Origin: Pseudoscleropodium purum
Lineage: Eukaryota > Streptophyta > Bryopsida > Hypnales > Brachytheciaceae
NCBI GenBank assembly: GCA_963969395.1
Contig: OZ017796.1
Coordinates: 36,694,243-36,758,242, forward strand
Reading direction: 5' to 3'
Length of the DNA: 64,000 nucleotides
Made by a program: the position numbers and the translations under genes. The notes under the pieces are model-generated. The model saw nothing but the letters and a program-made list of their open reading frames with translations, had not been told where the DNA came from and made no database searches. Each line of letters opens with the position of its first letter. Within the stretch, counting starts at the first letter, position 1. Positions 41,080-53,200 of this stretch are shown piece by piece.

Positions 41080-41470
41080 TGTCAAAACTTAAGAATTGTG
41101 TTGAAGTAGAATTTCAAACCTCATTTTGGCATAATAAAATAATTTAAAAAAAAATTTAAATTAAGAAAAGTTGAAAAATGAAGATAACTTCCATTTGCAA
41201 AAATCTTTTTGATATTTAGAACCTCCACTTAGAAGTTGTAGAGAAAACTTAGACAGGAAGTTTGAAAATGTCAAAAAAAATTCTCTTTAAATCCCTCTCT
41301 AAATTTTCAATTTTGTCTATAATTTTTGACGTTTAAAATATCAAATAGATTTTTGGAGTTAGAATTTATTTTCATTTTCCAACTTTTCTTAGTTTGAAGA
41401 TTTAAGAAAAATGACTTTTCTATGCTTAAATGAGGTTTGAAATTCTACTTCCAACCTAATTCTTATTTTT
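41080..41470. repeat. Imperfect foldback (near-palindrome of about 390 bp)
   Basis: The outer arm around 41080-41127 (containing gaagtagaatttcaaacctc) is matched by its complement at 41430-41470 (gaggtttgaaattctacttc). Inner blocks also pair: agaaaagttgaaaaatgaa near 41164 with the complement near 41370-41391, and the aaaatctttttgatattt block near 41204 with 41334-41358. The sequence could fold into one long hairpin. It is probably a foldback transposon or MITE; no second copy is seen in this window. Confidence 0.7.
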
Positions 41471-42214
41471 GACTTAACTTAGAGCGGTTGAGCTCCTAGT
41501 AACTCTAGTTTCCATATACTATATTGATTGTTCCACCTTCTACAACCCCACATGTATATAAAGATATTATATTATAATTAGAAAAATCAAAGTATGATGT
41601 AAATTCTTTTGAAAGCGCATTAAGCAAATTTCCATGAGTTGAAAGTTATTTTTTACAGTTTTTTTAAAAATAGAATATTTACAAATTGATTCTAATCAAT
41701 GATACTACCTTACTATGCATGTAACCCATTTGGTGTGCCTATTTGGTGCATCCGCCATGGGGCACAAGTGGAGTAGTGAGACTCTAACTACTCTTCAAAA
41801 TCACATGCCAAATGAATGAGCACTTGGTGTGCCTATTTAGTGAGTTTGCTATGGTGATGCTTGTAAACTCACTAAGAAATTCTCCATTCATTTCTTGGGA
41901 GGCTTTTGTAACGTAATGCTTGATTGTGTAGGTTTCCTTGCGTAATCACACATTATGGATTACTCATTTGACTTTGATTTCTCATCCTCAATTTCTCATT
42001 TTTTAACTTGTAATTTATGTCGAACAATGGCTCCTTGTCATTGGACATTTTGGGAAATAACATACCTCCTCATTGGGCTTCATTGTCCTTGTTGGCCCGT
42101 TATTTACCAAAACACCTTCCTTTTTGGGCAATGCCCTATACTTAGGACATTAAAATGCCAAGAGTTCCTTTACATTTATTGCTGTTTTAATTGATAGCTT
42201 CTAGATAGTCTAAT
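41471..42214. other. Spacer with short repeats
   Basis: No gene supported. The phrase 'ttggtgtgcctattt' occurs twice (near 41732 and 41824) with similar flanks, so part of the stretch is an old direct repeat. The open frame 41955-42194 has no family match. Confidence 0.5.
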
Positions 42215-42858
42215 TTAACCCCTAAATGCCCAAGGCTTGTTTTGAGCTTCTAGAAATTTGCTCTAAATTGAACAAAAAGCCAACATTTTGATAAGTTGTA
42301 TCAATTTTTTTGAATTGTAACCGTACAAATTCAAACTAGGCATATTAGTGATCACACAGGAAAAAAAAACACAACAATATTACTTATAAGTTGGAAGGTT
42401 ATAACATTTGACCATGAGTGTGTTAAAACTATGAAAAATTTTCATTTCATTTTTCACAAGTCAAACCTAAAAAGTTGATGACCGAAAAAAATATGAGGTT
42501 TAAGGGCCTAACATGAATAACCCCAATCAATTTACAGCTTCTCAAAATCTACTCTACAATTTTTTTAAATGAGTTTTGAATGTGATTTTTTCTTCAAGTC
42601 CTAGTGTATTTGAGGCTCATTTACAAGAGCTCTCAACATTACAGAAAGTAAAGATTGCAATGGGTCCCCTTGTACAGAATCTTAAATAGAAAAATTACTA
42701 TCATTTATTTTCAAGCTCGGATTTTTGATACTAAAACTAGACTTCAAGAAGAATCTTTCAAAAATATAAATTACTAAAATAGCAACTTGGTTAGGTTTTA
42801 TTTAACTTCAAAATATTGTCAACACCATATTTTGGTGCCCTGGGCATTTAGGGGTTAA
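42215..42858 (+). mobile_element. TTAA-bounded element, family B copy 1 (644 bp)
   Basis: Both ends are exact inverted repeats of about 18 bp inside TTAA: CCCCTAAATGCCCAAGGC on the left, and its complement with one mismatch on the right, followed by TTAA at 42855-42858. The interior matches copies 42998-43652 (opposite strand) and 61249-61892 (same strand). No coding capacity. There is no flanking duplication beyond TTAA. Confidence 0.85.
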
Positions 42859-42997
42859 AAAAAAGTCATCAGACTAATACTTGATAATGGAATCTAAAAA
42901 AAATTAAAAATTAAAACCCAATTGTCCATAGTTGTGCTGAACAACTTGAAGCACTAAGTTAGTTACAATAATTATGACAAGTTCTATACAAAGCATA

Positions 42998-43652
42998 TTA
43001 ACCCCCAAATACCCAAGGCACCAAAATTTGTTGTTTGGAAAACTTTGAAGTTAAATGAAACCTAAATAAGTTGCTATTTCAGTAATTTATATTTTTGAAA
43101 GATTCTTCTTGAAGTCTAGTTATAGAATCAAAAATCTGATCTTGAAAATAAAAGATAGTGATTTTTCTTTTCAAGGTTTTGTGCAAGGGGACCCATTGCA
43201 ATCTTGACTTCCTGTAGTGTTGAGAGTTCTTGTAAATGAGCCTCACATACACTAGGACTTGAAGAAAAAATCACATTCAAAACTCATTTAAAAAACTCAT
43301 TTAAAAAAATTGTAGAGTAGATTTTCAAAAGCCATAAATTGATTGAAGTTATTCATGTTAGGTCCTTAAACCTCATTTTTTTTGGTCACCAACTTTTTAG
43401 GTTTGACTTGTGAAAAGTAAATTGAAATTTTTTCATAGTTTTAACATCCTCATGGTCAAACGTTATAATCTTCCAACTTATAAGTGATATTGTTGTATTT
43501 TTTCTTCCTATGTGATCTCTAACATGTCTAGTTTGAATTTGTACAGTTACAATTCAAAAAAAATTGATACAACTTATCAAAATGTTGGCTTTTTGTCAAT
43601 TTAGAGCAAATTTCTAGAGGCTCAAAACAGGCCCTGGGCATTTAGGGGTTAA
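42998..43652 (-). mobile_element. TTAA-bounded element, family B copy 2 (655 bp)
   Basis: Opposite orientation to copy 1, from which it is separated by 139 bp. The left end is TTAA then CCCCCAAATACCCAAGGC; the right end is CCTGGGCATTTAGGGG then TTAA at 43649-43652. Similarity to copy 1 is high all along, for example in 'agccaacattttgataagt'. It carries a short internal duplication of 'aaaactcattta' near 43280-43305. Confidence 0.85.
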
Positions 43653-44150
43653 TAACCTGATACGCGTCTGCTATAGAAAATTCAGTACAGTAGGTTCTTA
43701 TTTTGATTGGTCACATCGCTGGACAACCAAGTGTCGCTCTGGGATCGGTCGAAGGCGCAATTCGATACCCGGACTGGTTCCGATCCCGCGCAGTACGGGT
43801 ATCTGGAAGCTCAAAGGGTCAATGCCGGCCCGCTCAGTGTTATTTTGTTCAGTTGTCTCGAATGCTTATTTCGTGTCTGGCCTTGGAAGTCGCTCACTCT
43901 TCTATTGCCGTCTTCTAGGGTTTTAGTGCCCGTGCTCGCAGATCTCTGCGTTTATGGTGTTATGGTTGCGTGTCGGTTATATGAGGACTGGTGCACGTAG
44001 AAGAGAGCCGGCGGAAATCCGATGGAACTGGTGCCGACGGCGTCGCGATCGGTTAAGAATTGCCGAATCTAGCGCATCGTAAAAGCTTCGAGGATGTATG
44101 GTGTACTGAAGCTTCTTAGGTTAGGCTCCGAGTATGTCTTGCACTGTTTC
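43653..44150. other. CBL upstream region and leader
   Basis: GC content rises sharply after the element, as expected for a gene 5' region. Overlapping open frames at 43703-43918 and 43707-44000 have no family features and probably lie in the leader. An in-frame ATG at 44094 precedes the called CBL start by 19 codons. Confidence 0.5.
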
Positions 44151-44792
44151 ATGGGCTGCTTTGGATCCAAGGGCGCCAGCCCCCCGTACGACGAAGTTTG
44201 GAGCGACCCGGTCTCGATTTCGCAGACCACGGCGTTCAGCGTGAGCGAAGTGGAGGCTATGTACGAGCTTTTCAAGAAAATCTCTAGCGTTGGAGTGTAC
44301 GACGGGGTGGTCAACAAGGAAGAGTTTCAGTTAGCGCTCTTCAAGCAGAGCAAGAAGGAGAGCTTGTTTGCAGATAGGGTGTTCAATCTCTTCGATGAGA
44401 AGCACAAGGGCTACCTGGAGTTTCCCGAGTTCGCGCAGGCGCTCTCCGTGTTCCATCCGAATGCCAACGTGGAGGACAAGATCGACTTCGCCTTCAGCTT
44501 GTACGATTTGCAGCAGCAAGGATTCATCGACCGGTCGGAGTTGAAACGAATGGTGGTCGCCACCCTGGCGGAATCGGGCTTGAATTTATCGGACGATGTG
44601 ATCGAGGAGATTTTAGACAAGACGTTTTTAGAAGCGGACACGAAGAACGATGGGAGAATAGATAAGGAAGAGTGGCGGACGTTAGTGTTGCAACATCCCT
44701 CTCTGTTGAAGAATATGACTTTGCCATACCTAAAGGACATTACCACTACGTTTCCGAGCTTCATTTTCCATTCTTTAGTTGAAGAAACGTGA
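44151..44792 (+). CDS. CBL: Calcineurin B-like calcium sensor, intronless
   Basis: 213 residues, the usual CBL length, in one uninterrupted frame. The start was chosen at MGCFGSK because Gly2 and Cys3 form the N-myristoylation and S-acylation signal of the CBL1/CBL9 group. Four EF-hands follow: a 14-residue CBL-type first loop around [14 protein letters not shown] (46-59), a degenerate loop at 82-93 ([12 protein letters not shown]), a third at 119-130 with Gln at positions 3 and 5 ([12 protein letters not shown]), and a canonical fourth at 163-174 ([12 protein letters not shown]). The C-terminal FPSF motif (201-204) carries the Ser that CIPK kinases phosphorylate in this family. Such proteins bind calcium and recruit CIPKs to membranes to control ion transporters. 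Seed-plant CBL genes usually have about eight introns, so the intronless form is notable. Confidence 0.95.
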   Translation: MGCFGSKGASPPYDEVWSDPVSISQTTAFSVSEVEAMYELFKKISSVGVYDGVVNKEEFQLALFKQSKKESLFADRVFNLFDEKHKGYLEFPEFAQALSVFHPNANVEDKIDFAFSLYDLQQQGFIDRSELKRMVVATLAESGLNLSDDVIEEILDKTFLEADTKNDGRIDKEEWRTLVLQHPSLLKNMTLPYLKDITTTFPSFIFHSLVEET

Positions 44793-47002
44793 AGGAGATC
44801 TTTAAGGTCACCAGGGACTCCATGTGCATACCCGCTCCTTCTCGTTCATTAGGTTGCCGATTCCGCGTCTCTGAAGCTGCCTCATCTGCATAATGGCGGT
44901 GACTGCAGTTACTGATGATTTTCGGAAAGGTAGCATGCTGCTCAAAAGCATGTGAAACAACCCTTCGTTGGATTGCCGATGTAAGAAAACCTAGCGTGGA
45001 ACTCAAATTAGGGATCTAGTGTGAATCTCTCAGGACTGGCTTATTTTATGGGCGGCTGATTAGTTGGACTACTTTAATGTCATGGCCTTGGTGATCGAAT
45101 TGCACTTTCCAGACAGGGAATCATTTTGCCCGGGTAAGGGTACTATTTCCGCGAACAGCATTGTCCTTTTTAGCTTGGTTTGATTTGACTCTCATTTTTA
45201 TCGATTCAGAATGGTGCTTCTATAAAGTGGCGGCATTTTGGAACTGATGCGTGGGACTTAAGTCGGACATCTTGGTGATGTACTTGAGTGTTAGTCAAGC
45301 TCTCGTAATATTCAAGCTCGGCTACACGATTTCCATGAGATTGAGCATGTGAATGCTTGAATTCTTCAATTCTAATCAATGAATTCGGAATCGATTATGC
45401 CAGCTGTTCGTTATAGAGCGGTGTTGTGCCAATTCTTGGAGAATGGCTGTGTACTTGAGGATAACGGTGGGCAGTTTGGGTGTGTAGTGATGAAAGCAAA
45501 TATATTGTATACAGGTTTACCCAATTGAGGTTGTAAGTCTAGATAAATTTGTTCATACTTAGATCTTTCTTGCACTTATGCAATGACGTGGTTTGTTATT
45601 ATACTTGAAGGTGGGCTGGTTTATCATGATTCGCGATCAGCTTCTGATCACCTGTACTATTTTCTATGATTCAGGTTAAACGAAATTCAAATGTCTAGGA
45701 CTCTGATGGCTTATTTTTTTTTATCGTAATGGGGTGCTATACTGTAGCGGAGCAGGTCTGCAAAAGGACGATTTTATGATTCTGAGATCCGCAGTTTATG
45801 TCATGGCCGGTACTACATTTACCTGCTTGTTGAAGGGGCATATTCTGGCGTGCCATGGTCTAGCCATGGGTTTGCCACTGGTCCAACTTGATTTTTACTG
45901 CCCTGCACCACATTGGCAACTTGCCTTTGTGGTAGACTGCTAAATCACTGCAATTCACTGGATAACGTAGGGAGCCCTTTGGAAATTACGAAGAGAGAGG
46001 ATGCCATTCCTGTGACATTCAGCTGTTTTGAGTGGTTTCAAAATTACGATGGGAACTTTTCGTGTACTCCTTGTCCCCATTTTCAATAAGTTTCCTGTTC
46101 ACTAGAATATGTATAATTTTCGTACCATGTGAAGTTCCGATTCTTTGGAAGTTTGAATTTGCAGGGCCCTAGGACAAGCGTGTGCCATGGTTGCCATGGT
46201 TGTGCCATGTATTGCATATATGATTTGTAAGTAAGGTCAATTGTATGTTCTAATATGAACCAAACTACAACTTATAAGTGTTGAGTGGTGTCATACCACT
46301 TGATAACGAGCAAATTTTCAGTCGCAGTCTTGACAATCACAAGAATGAAACCTGAAATGTTGCATTAAAATTCCATGGACCGTGTCAGAGTAATTCTTAG
46401 TACAATTGTCGAATCACGAATACGGTAAATAACGCTACCGACATCAATAACTTCAAGCCTGGGTCAGATTCATCCAGCAATTTTTTTTTTAAGCCTGTTA
46501 CTTGCTAATATCATGTCAATTTCCTACTCCTTGACGATAATCTGTTGAAATTCGCCTCCCATGAAATTGGCATTAAACTTCTCCATGCCATTTTTTAGTT
46601 ATATTCATTCACTTTTTCATCCAAACTAAGCGATTCCATCCAAATCTTCTGTAAAAATGGGAAAAACTTGGCAAAAGGATACTGCATTCAGTTTTGAGCA
46701 CCAAAAGTGAATTATTTTTAACTGGTGCATTTTGGCCCCACTGTGCCAAAATAGAAGGCCTGGTCACAGTTGACTGCAACAAACTTGTTGAATTCTGTAC
46801 TTCATCCCTCCTCCCTTCGTACAAATAAATGAATTTCTTGGACTCTATACTTCACTGCAGCGTGTCTCTGTTCATGTGGCGTAATAAAATGGAGGTTCGG
46901 TGGCAAGCTCGATGCAAATATTGCTAATGCACTTGTAACTTCATTTTCTCAAATTTGATTCCACAATGGTTCAAGAAACGATCATAGCTGCGCTTACCAT
47001 AC
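44793..47002. other. Region between CBL and RCC1 genes
   Basis: It holds the CBL 3' untranslated region and the 3' flank of the RCC1 gene. No supported gene; the frame 45734-45943 shows no family features. Near 46180-46210 'gccatggttgccatggttgtgccatg' is a small simple repeat. Confidence 0.55.
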
Positions 47003-49205
47003 TCAATTGCTGGGGAGAAGAACGAGAGAATGATCAAAGCCACAAGTAGCATCAACAATACTACAACTCCGGAGGCTCTCCAGTGGAAAGGGAGAAGGCT
47101 CATCAGCCGGGCTGCCTAATCCCAAGCGACCGTTCTTGCCGCTCCCCCACACCCAAACTTGTCCTGTGGATGTGAGAGCCACAGAATGCGCACGCCCACC
47201 AGCAACAGCCACCACCTCTGCTGCTTGAAATTCCTCGTCTCCAATGCACTCTGGCAAAGCACTCTCCTGGTGCCAGCCCCAGGAGAACACTCGCCCTTGC
47301 GCTACCACAGCTAACGAGTGACCCAGGCCTGCTCCCAGGTGGAGGACTCGTTCCTTGGAGAGAGACCCTTGCACACGCTCAACACAATTCTCAACTGTGG
47401 TGGAAACCAACGGCCTGCCCAGTTGTCCCAGACTGTTGTCACCGAAACTCCACAGCTCTCCTTGCTCTGATCCACGGAGGATTCAATTATAAAAAACATC
47501 TCACAAAACTACAAGCATTTCATGAGGACGTGTCTGTAATGGATAGATTATGGAAAATCGAGACGCGGATAGCAGTGTAGAAGTGCATTGCAGTAGATTA
47601 GAGAAAGATGAAAGACACGCTCTAGGGCAGTGGCATTACCATTTAATGTCAAAGAATGGTCCATCCCGCAACTGATTTCTGTCACATGATGCGATCGAAG
47701 TGCGTCCACACGAACTGGCACCCAAGTCAGAACCGGGCTCTTCTCCTTTTCCATATCCACTAGAACCTGCCGATATGCAGCATCCTTAACGGCTTCACCA
47801 GTATCACGATCGTTGCTGGCTTCCTTGAACGGGGTTTCACAGGGCTGAAACCCGAGGCGTCCGTTTGCTGCATAGCCCCAGCTGTAAACATGGCCTTCAG
47901 CTGTGAGTGCGAGAGCATGGCCCCAGCCCAACGCTACCTGACAAGGGCAAAGCACAACCTGGTCAATCAATCTTTCAAGCTGAAAACTCAACAACATAAT
48001 ATTCTATACTAGAGGGCTCGAACCCATTCTACTGCAAAATGGTGGAAATCCTATCAATAGCTATATTCTATCAATTCAATTATATGTTGTGAATAAGCAA
48101 TCATGGTCATAAAATGTTTGTAAGTAACCTCACGTATAACAAACTTGAAGAACTGCCTCAAAACCCTTGGAAAAGGAATCCAGATTCTTTTGTGCATGAT
48201 CTTGAGCTCATCTCAAGTGAGAGGTACCAAGACGTACCAAAAAGCGTCACGCATGCTCTCAACCATGAATCCCAGAATTTTTGAGACTTGATTTGGTTGC
48301 TAACTACACTGTAAAAGGGAGAATTCCCACAGCTAATGAAAGAATATTATGAAGAACATCAAGGATTGAATACAAATCAAGAAGAAAATGCAAGACTGAG
48401 AAGGGCAGCAGTACCTAGTCACCTGCACCACTTGTTTCCCTGAGAGGGCCTCCACTCGCTGTGGGACTGCAGCCTGCGTGATGCCGGGGCCCAAGCCAAG
48501 CTGACCACGCTTGGACTTGCCCCACGCCCACAGGGATCCATCTTTCGCAACCGCCATGGAAACCACCCCCGAGCCTCTCGCGGATGTCACTTCCACGCTC
48601 TCCAAACCTCGCACTCTTTGCGGTACATGCCATTTCTCTCTGCAACCGGAACTTGTCAGACTCTTTGCAGAAAAGAACTTGGTCACAACTTTGCACCATC
48701 GGACGTGAAATCAAGCCTCTGAGGAACATGAATAGAATTTAGGGCCCAAATCCGGCTCATACTTCACAAAACTCTACTTGCTCCGCTCTGTAAAGTTTAT
48801 GGTTGATGGCGGTCTTCAAAGATCATCTGCAGGGGTCTTCAAGACATAAGGCTTGGAGGAAGAAATCCTGTAGTATGCCATGTTTCTTTCTCTGAGTCTT
48901 CCAAACTAGACAGCTTGTGATCATGGAGTCTACCTGGAGTTTAGGGTTTCGTCTCGCTCACCAAGCTGCCCTTCCGAGTTTCGGCCCCAAGCCCAGAGCT
49001 CGCCTGTGCGTGACACCGCCATGGAATGGTAATGCCCTGCGCCCACCCTTGCGATGTCTTCTGGCAAAGCTGCCACCTCCTCAGGCTCATACGCATCTCC
49101 GCCGAAGCAATCTGTGTGTCCAAGCGCTCCGTGGCTTCCATCTCCGAAACTCAGCACCTTGGCATCCCTGGCCCGAGTGGTCGTCAATGGTCGCCCAAAT
49201 CGCAT
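47003..49205 (-). CDS. RCC1-repeat beta-propeller protein, 4 exons
   Basis: Exons: 48934-49205, 48423-48639, 47640-47937, 47003-47466, giving 416 residues. Seven RCC1 blades can be read: GDGSHGALGH, HSMAVSRTGELWAWGRNSEG, MAVAKDGSLWAWGKSKRG, HALALTAEGHVYSWGYAANG, HSLTLNEQGELWSFGDNSLG, HSLAVVAQGRVFSWGW and HSVALTSTGQVWVWGSGKNG, with a closing HSLVLL. The frame is open upstream of 49205 but the first codon there is not ATG, so the start is ATG 49205. The N terminus (MRFGRPLTTTRARDAK) is basic and hydroxylated and could be a mitochondrial presequence, as in some plant RCC1-like proteins, but this is inference. The exact subfamily (guanine exchange factor, UVR8-like or organellar) cannot be told. 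It is divergent from the KAS gene with 1.08 kb between the starts. Confidence 0.85.
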
Positions 49206-50286
49206 TAATCTACCTGGGGACACACCAACCACCTGCACTCTGAATTCAACATATACGCGAAGAGCAGCATCCCTCAACGTACGTCGATTGCTACAAAATG
49301 CAAACTCTGTGACCTAATCTGAATGTAGAGAAGCAAAATTACCTTGGCGTAATGCACTTCTGAAGTAGTGTGAGATGTGGAGGCTCGCATGGAGCCCTCG
49401 ATTAGCACCTCTCATAGCTGAGGCCTGTGACTAATCCCGGGTGAAGATTCGGATTGTTTAGTGATCAGTGGAGCAACATTTTGTAGAGATCTAGTAATCG
49501 CCTTCTTCTCCAAAAAGCCAAATGAATCCCTGAACCTCACCAGGAATCAATGACAGTGTCCTAAGCCCTAAATCCTAAAAAAACAACTTGCATTCCCAGC
49601 TAAATCTCAAAGTTCCATGAGCTTGATGCCATCTTCAATCCATACGAGATTGCGTCATGCCATAAGCACAGAGATGTAAGTCTAAAGGGAGCGACTGAAA
49701 CCAATTCATCATGATGAACACACCATCTTCGTAAAATTACATAGGAGCGCATCATTTTTTCAAATAAACGTTTCAACCCAAATCGTTTGCTAATGTTCAC
49801 GAAGCAACATACTTTAACGCAAAGAAGTCGACTTCTGTGCTGCGATCATTCAAAGTGACTGCGGACGGAAGCGTGCCGCAATCGTCCGACTATAAGTGGT
49901 CCTGATAATCTGTCGAAAGAGATTCGCAAACGAACAAAAGTGCCCGGTCAGTCAGAATGCACGATTCTGACCAACCTTGCGGTGGGCCTGTCAGTGGATG
50001 ATGATTGTAACCCGCATGGACCATTCAGTTTTTGGAATAGCGAATCAAAATTTGATTCTTATTATTTAGGGTTATTTTCTCCTTTTAATAAAATGTCTTT
50101 TTGTGCATTTTTCTTGGAGAAATATGAGCGGCAACAATGCAAGACATCTCTCTCCCTTCAGCATCCCACAGAATTTCTCGGTGTCAATTCCGATGGTTTC
50201 TATTCCTGAAAGTAAGCAAGTGACCTTGCATACGATCCTCAATGTGGGTTTTAAAAACCTAAACCCTAAACCCCTCATGTGAAACG
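49206..50286. promoter_or_regulatory. Divergent promoter region of RCC1 and KAS genes
   Basis: About 1.1 kb between two start codons that point apart, so both promoters lie here. No supported coding frame. A telo-box lies near its right end (listed separately). Confidence 0.55.
50261..50269 (+). promoter_or_regulatory. Telo-box just before the KAS start codon
   Basis: AAACCCTAA, with partial repeats on both sides (aacctaaaccctaaacccc), lies 18 bp before ATG 50287. Telo-boxes are known in 5' regions of plant growth-related genes, where telomere-repeat-binding factors bind. Confidence 0.5.
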
Positions 50287-53200
50287 ATGATGCGCTCCCG
50301 AAACTCCACCGCCATCCCTGGCCTGCTGCTGCTTCTAAAACGGTCCCTCAGTAGCCATGGCTGGACCTCCTCGGCTCCTCCTCTCATGCCACAACGTCGC
50401 GTTGTGGTCACAGGTGTGGAACTCGCGCATTGCATGGTTTTCACTGCCTTTCATTCCATATTTTTCTCTGAGCTTGCCGATGAGTAGCCAGGGTTTCATG
50501 GCTGACGAAGTTTCGTTCAGTCTAGAGGCAATTCAAGATTTTAAGAAAAGTCATGGCAAGGTGGTTTGGGTCAATCTCGCGTAATTTTGGGTTTGAATGG
50601 GCATAGGATTCGCTCTGTATTGGCTAGCCAATTTTCTTGAGGGGATTTGTTAGGGGAGTTTTCTGGTAACTTAACCTCACGCTTGAAGCGCTGAACGTAG
50701 GCAGAATGGAAGAGGATTTAAGCCCATCAGAGAACGCTATTATTTGCAGAAGTTGGAAGGGTTCAAAGTTAAATGACCTAAAATCAAAATGAGTTCTGGT
50801 TTGGGGAGCTGGTGTTCATTCTCAAAATCAATATGTACTTGTTGCATAAGATTTTTGGTATTGGCATTCAGGCAGGTGTTGCAATTAAGTTTGTTTATCT
50901 TAGTTTGGATATCATATGTGAAAGTCACATAGGTTCAAAGGGTTTTTTCTTTGATGACCTAATACTAACATGAGTTCAGATGGTGAGGTGCTGTATATTC
51001 TCGAATCAAATCACATGTACTCGTTGTGCAAGATGTTAGGGTGTTTCATTCTGTTAGGTGTTACAATTATGTACCTCTACCTTAGGTTTGGATATCTTGT
51101 GTAAATAGTTGCAAGGGTTCAAAGTTTTATTGCTAGATGACCTATTATCAAATGGATTTCAAATCGTGAGATGGTGCGAATTCTCAAAACGAGTATGTAC
51201 TCATTGCAAAAGATTTTACTCAATTTGGGTGTTATGTTGTGATAGTTGTTGCTATATATTACCTGATGATGATGTGGAGAATTTTTTGGATGGCAGGGCT
51301 TGGACTAGTAACACCTCTGGGAGCAGGAGTGCAAGCAAGCTGGGATCAATTGATTGCGCTCAAGACCGGAGTGCAAGCCCTGAGTGCTGAGAGCTTGAGG
51401 TTGAAGGACGCTGGATTGCTGCAGCAGCTTCCTTCGCGAGTGGCTGCTCTTGTGCCCCGTGGATCTGCTGCTGGTGACTTTGATGTTGACAAATGGCAGG
51501 TCAGTCAGGAGGGGCCTCCTCAGTCGATTGTTTAAGAGTCTTACTGATGCCATTTGAAACCCTAGCGAACGAATGTCTATAAATCACTACAATTCGGTTA
51601 CTGAGAACATGGGAATGACTTGGTAGAAGCACAAATAGCTTTCCAATAAGATATCAATCGCATGATTTGACCTGAAAATGAGCAAGAAATTTTAAAAATT
51701 CGAACTGCTTGTAGTCTGCTGTCATAATTTAAGATAGGATTCATGTTATAACTCATTAAGAATAGATTTTTCAGTAGCTTTGCAACAGGATATCATTCAC
51801 ATTTAATTGAGGATTGAGGATTGAGAATTGAGTACTTTGCAACCATTGTTTACTTCAACTCTGGCTATCAGGGCCTTTCATGCCCGCTGTTCTGGTTTCT
51901 GGTTGCAGAAACCAGCGGAACCAGCTTTCATAGCCTATGCACAATGCGCTGCTGAAGAGGCTTTGACGGACGCAAATTGGCATCCCAAGAAGGTCGATGA
52001 TCTGGAGCGAACGGTTCGTCGCGCTGCCTTGTGGGAGGGCTTTTTAGGGTTTAAGGTTTTCAGGGTTAAGGATTTAGGGTTTAAGGTTTGGACGTTTTGA
52101 CTTTGAAAGATAAGAGTACCTTACGATCAAAATTTACGTGTCCTGTAATTCTCAAAATAGTATGTGCTCTGCGCTTTGAACTGAGCTGCTGAGTGTCAAT
52201 CATGTGTGGCCAGGGTGTTGCAATAGGTGGCGGAATAGGTTCTATTAACGATATTCTGGAAGCTTCTCATTTGATCGCCAAGCAGGTATGGATTACACGT
52301 TAACCCTAAGTGCCTGAATTTAAAATAGAGAGTTCACTTTGGAATCTCAGTCACTTTTATAACTTTCAGAACATATTTACCATTATAAAATGTAGGTGTA
52401 TAGTTTCTAGTTTCTGTATTTTGCTATTTTTGTTGAAGCTTCCTAAATTATTCATGTAGAAGTGGCCTCTTCTGACCATTGCACTAAGGGTTTAAAGAGG
52501 AGAAAATCCACTCGACTCTCTCTAAGGACACTCTTTGGAATTGCAAATTCCTTATAATCCTTATAATCTATCATGTTAAGTACACATTGAATTGGCAACT
52601 CCCTCGTGTCAAGTTCTAAACATACATGAAAGTGTTGATAGAAGCCCATTTGTCTTCTAATGACCATGTCATTCTAGATGGTTGAGTGTATTCAAAGTTG
52701 TCATACAATTTTTGATTGCATCTGCCATCGAATATGGTCTTTGAATTTTTGTTGGTAACCTTTGCACTTAACTTCATGACTTGGAGACATGAGTAGTATA
52801 AAAGACTTGACATTTAGACTTAAAACGAAAGGTTTGCTGAGAGAAACCCTAGGGAACCGCTTTATTGTAAACCTTTGATTAAACCCTAAGTTGGATGGCT
52901 TGCATGACCATTCTGGCCTTACTACAAGCCGAACTCACTCTGCGTTATAGGGTTTGTGATTTAAGGAAGTCTTCGAAGACCACCTTTAAGGACCTTGTGT
53001 GGTTTATTAAGTCTTTAATTATGGGAGGCCTTAAAAGCCTCGGACCTCAAGGATGAAACCTTTTAGTATGCCACCTTATAGCATGTTAGGCTTCCTCCTC
53101 CAGGCCCTCTGTATGACAAACTAGCTCATAATTGAATGCTTGGGTATTTTGCAGGAACTCCGTAGGCTCAGCCCGTTCTTTGTACCTCGAATTTTGATCA

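Noticed and set aside
43703..44000. Two overlapping open frames of 71 and 97 codons before CBL
   Set aside because: They overlap each other in different frames, show no domain and lie where the CBL leader is expected.
49203..49277. Upstream extension of the RCC1 frame to 49277
   Set aside because: The codon at 49277 is TTG; the first ATG in frame is at 49205.
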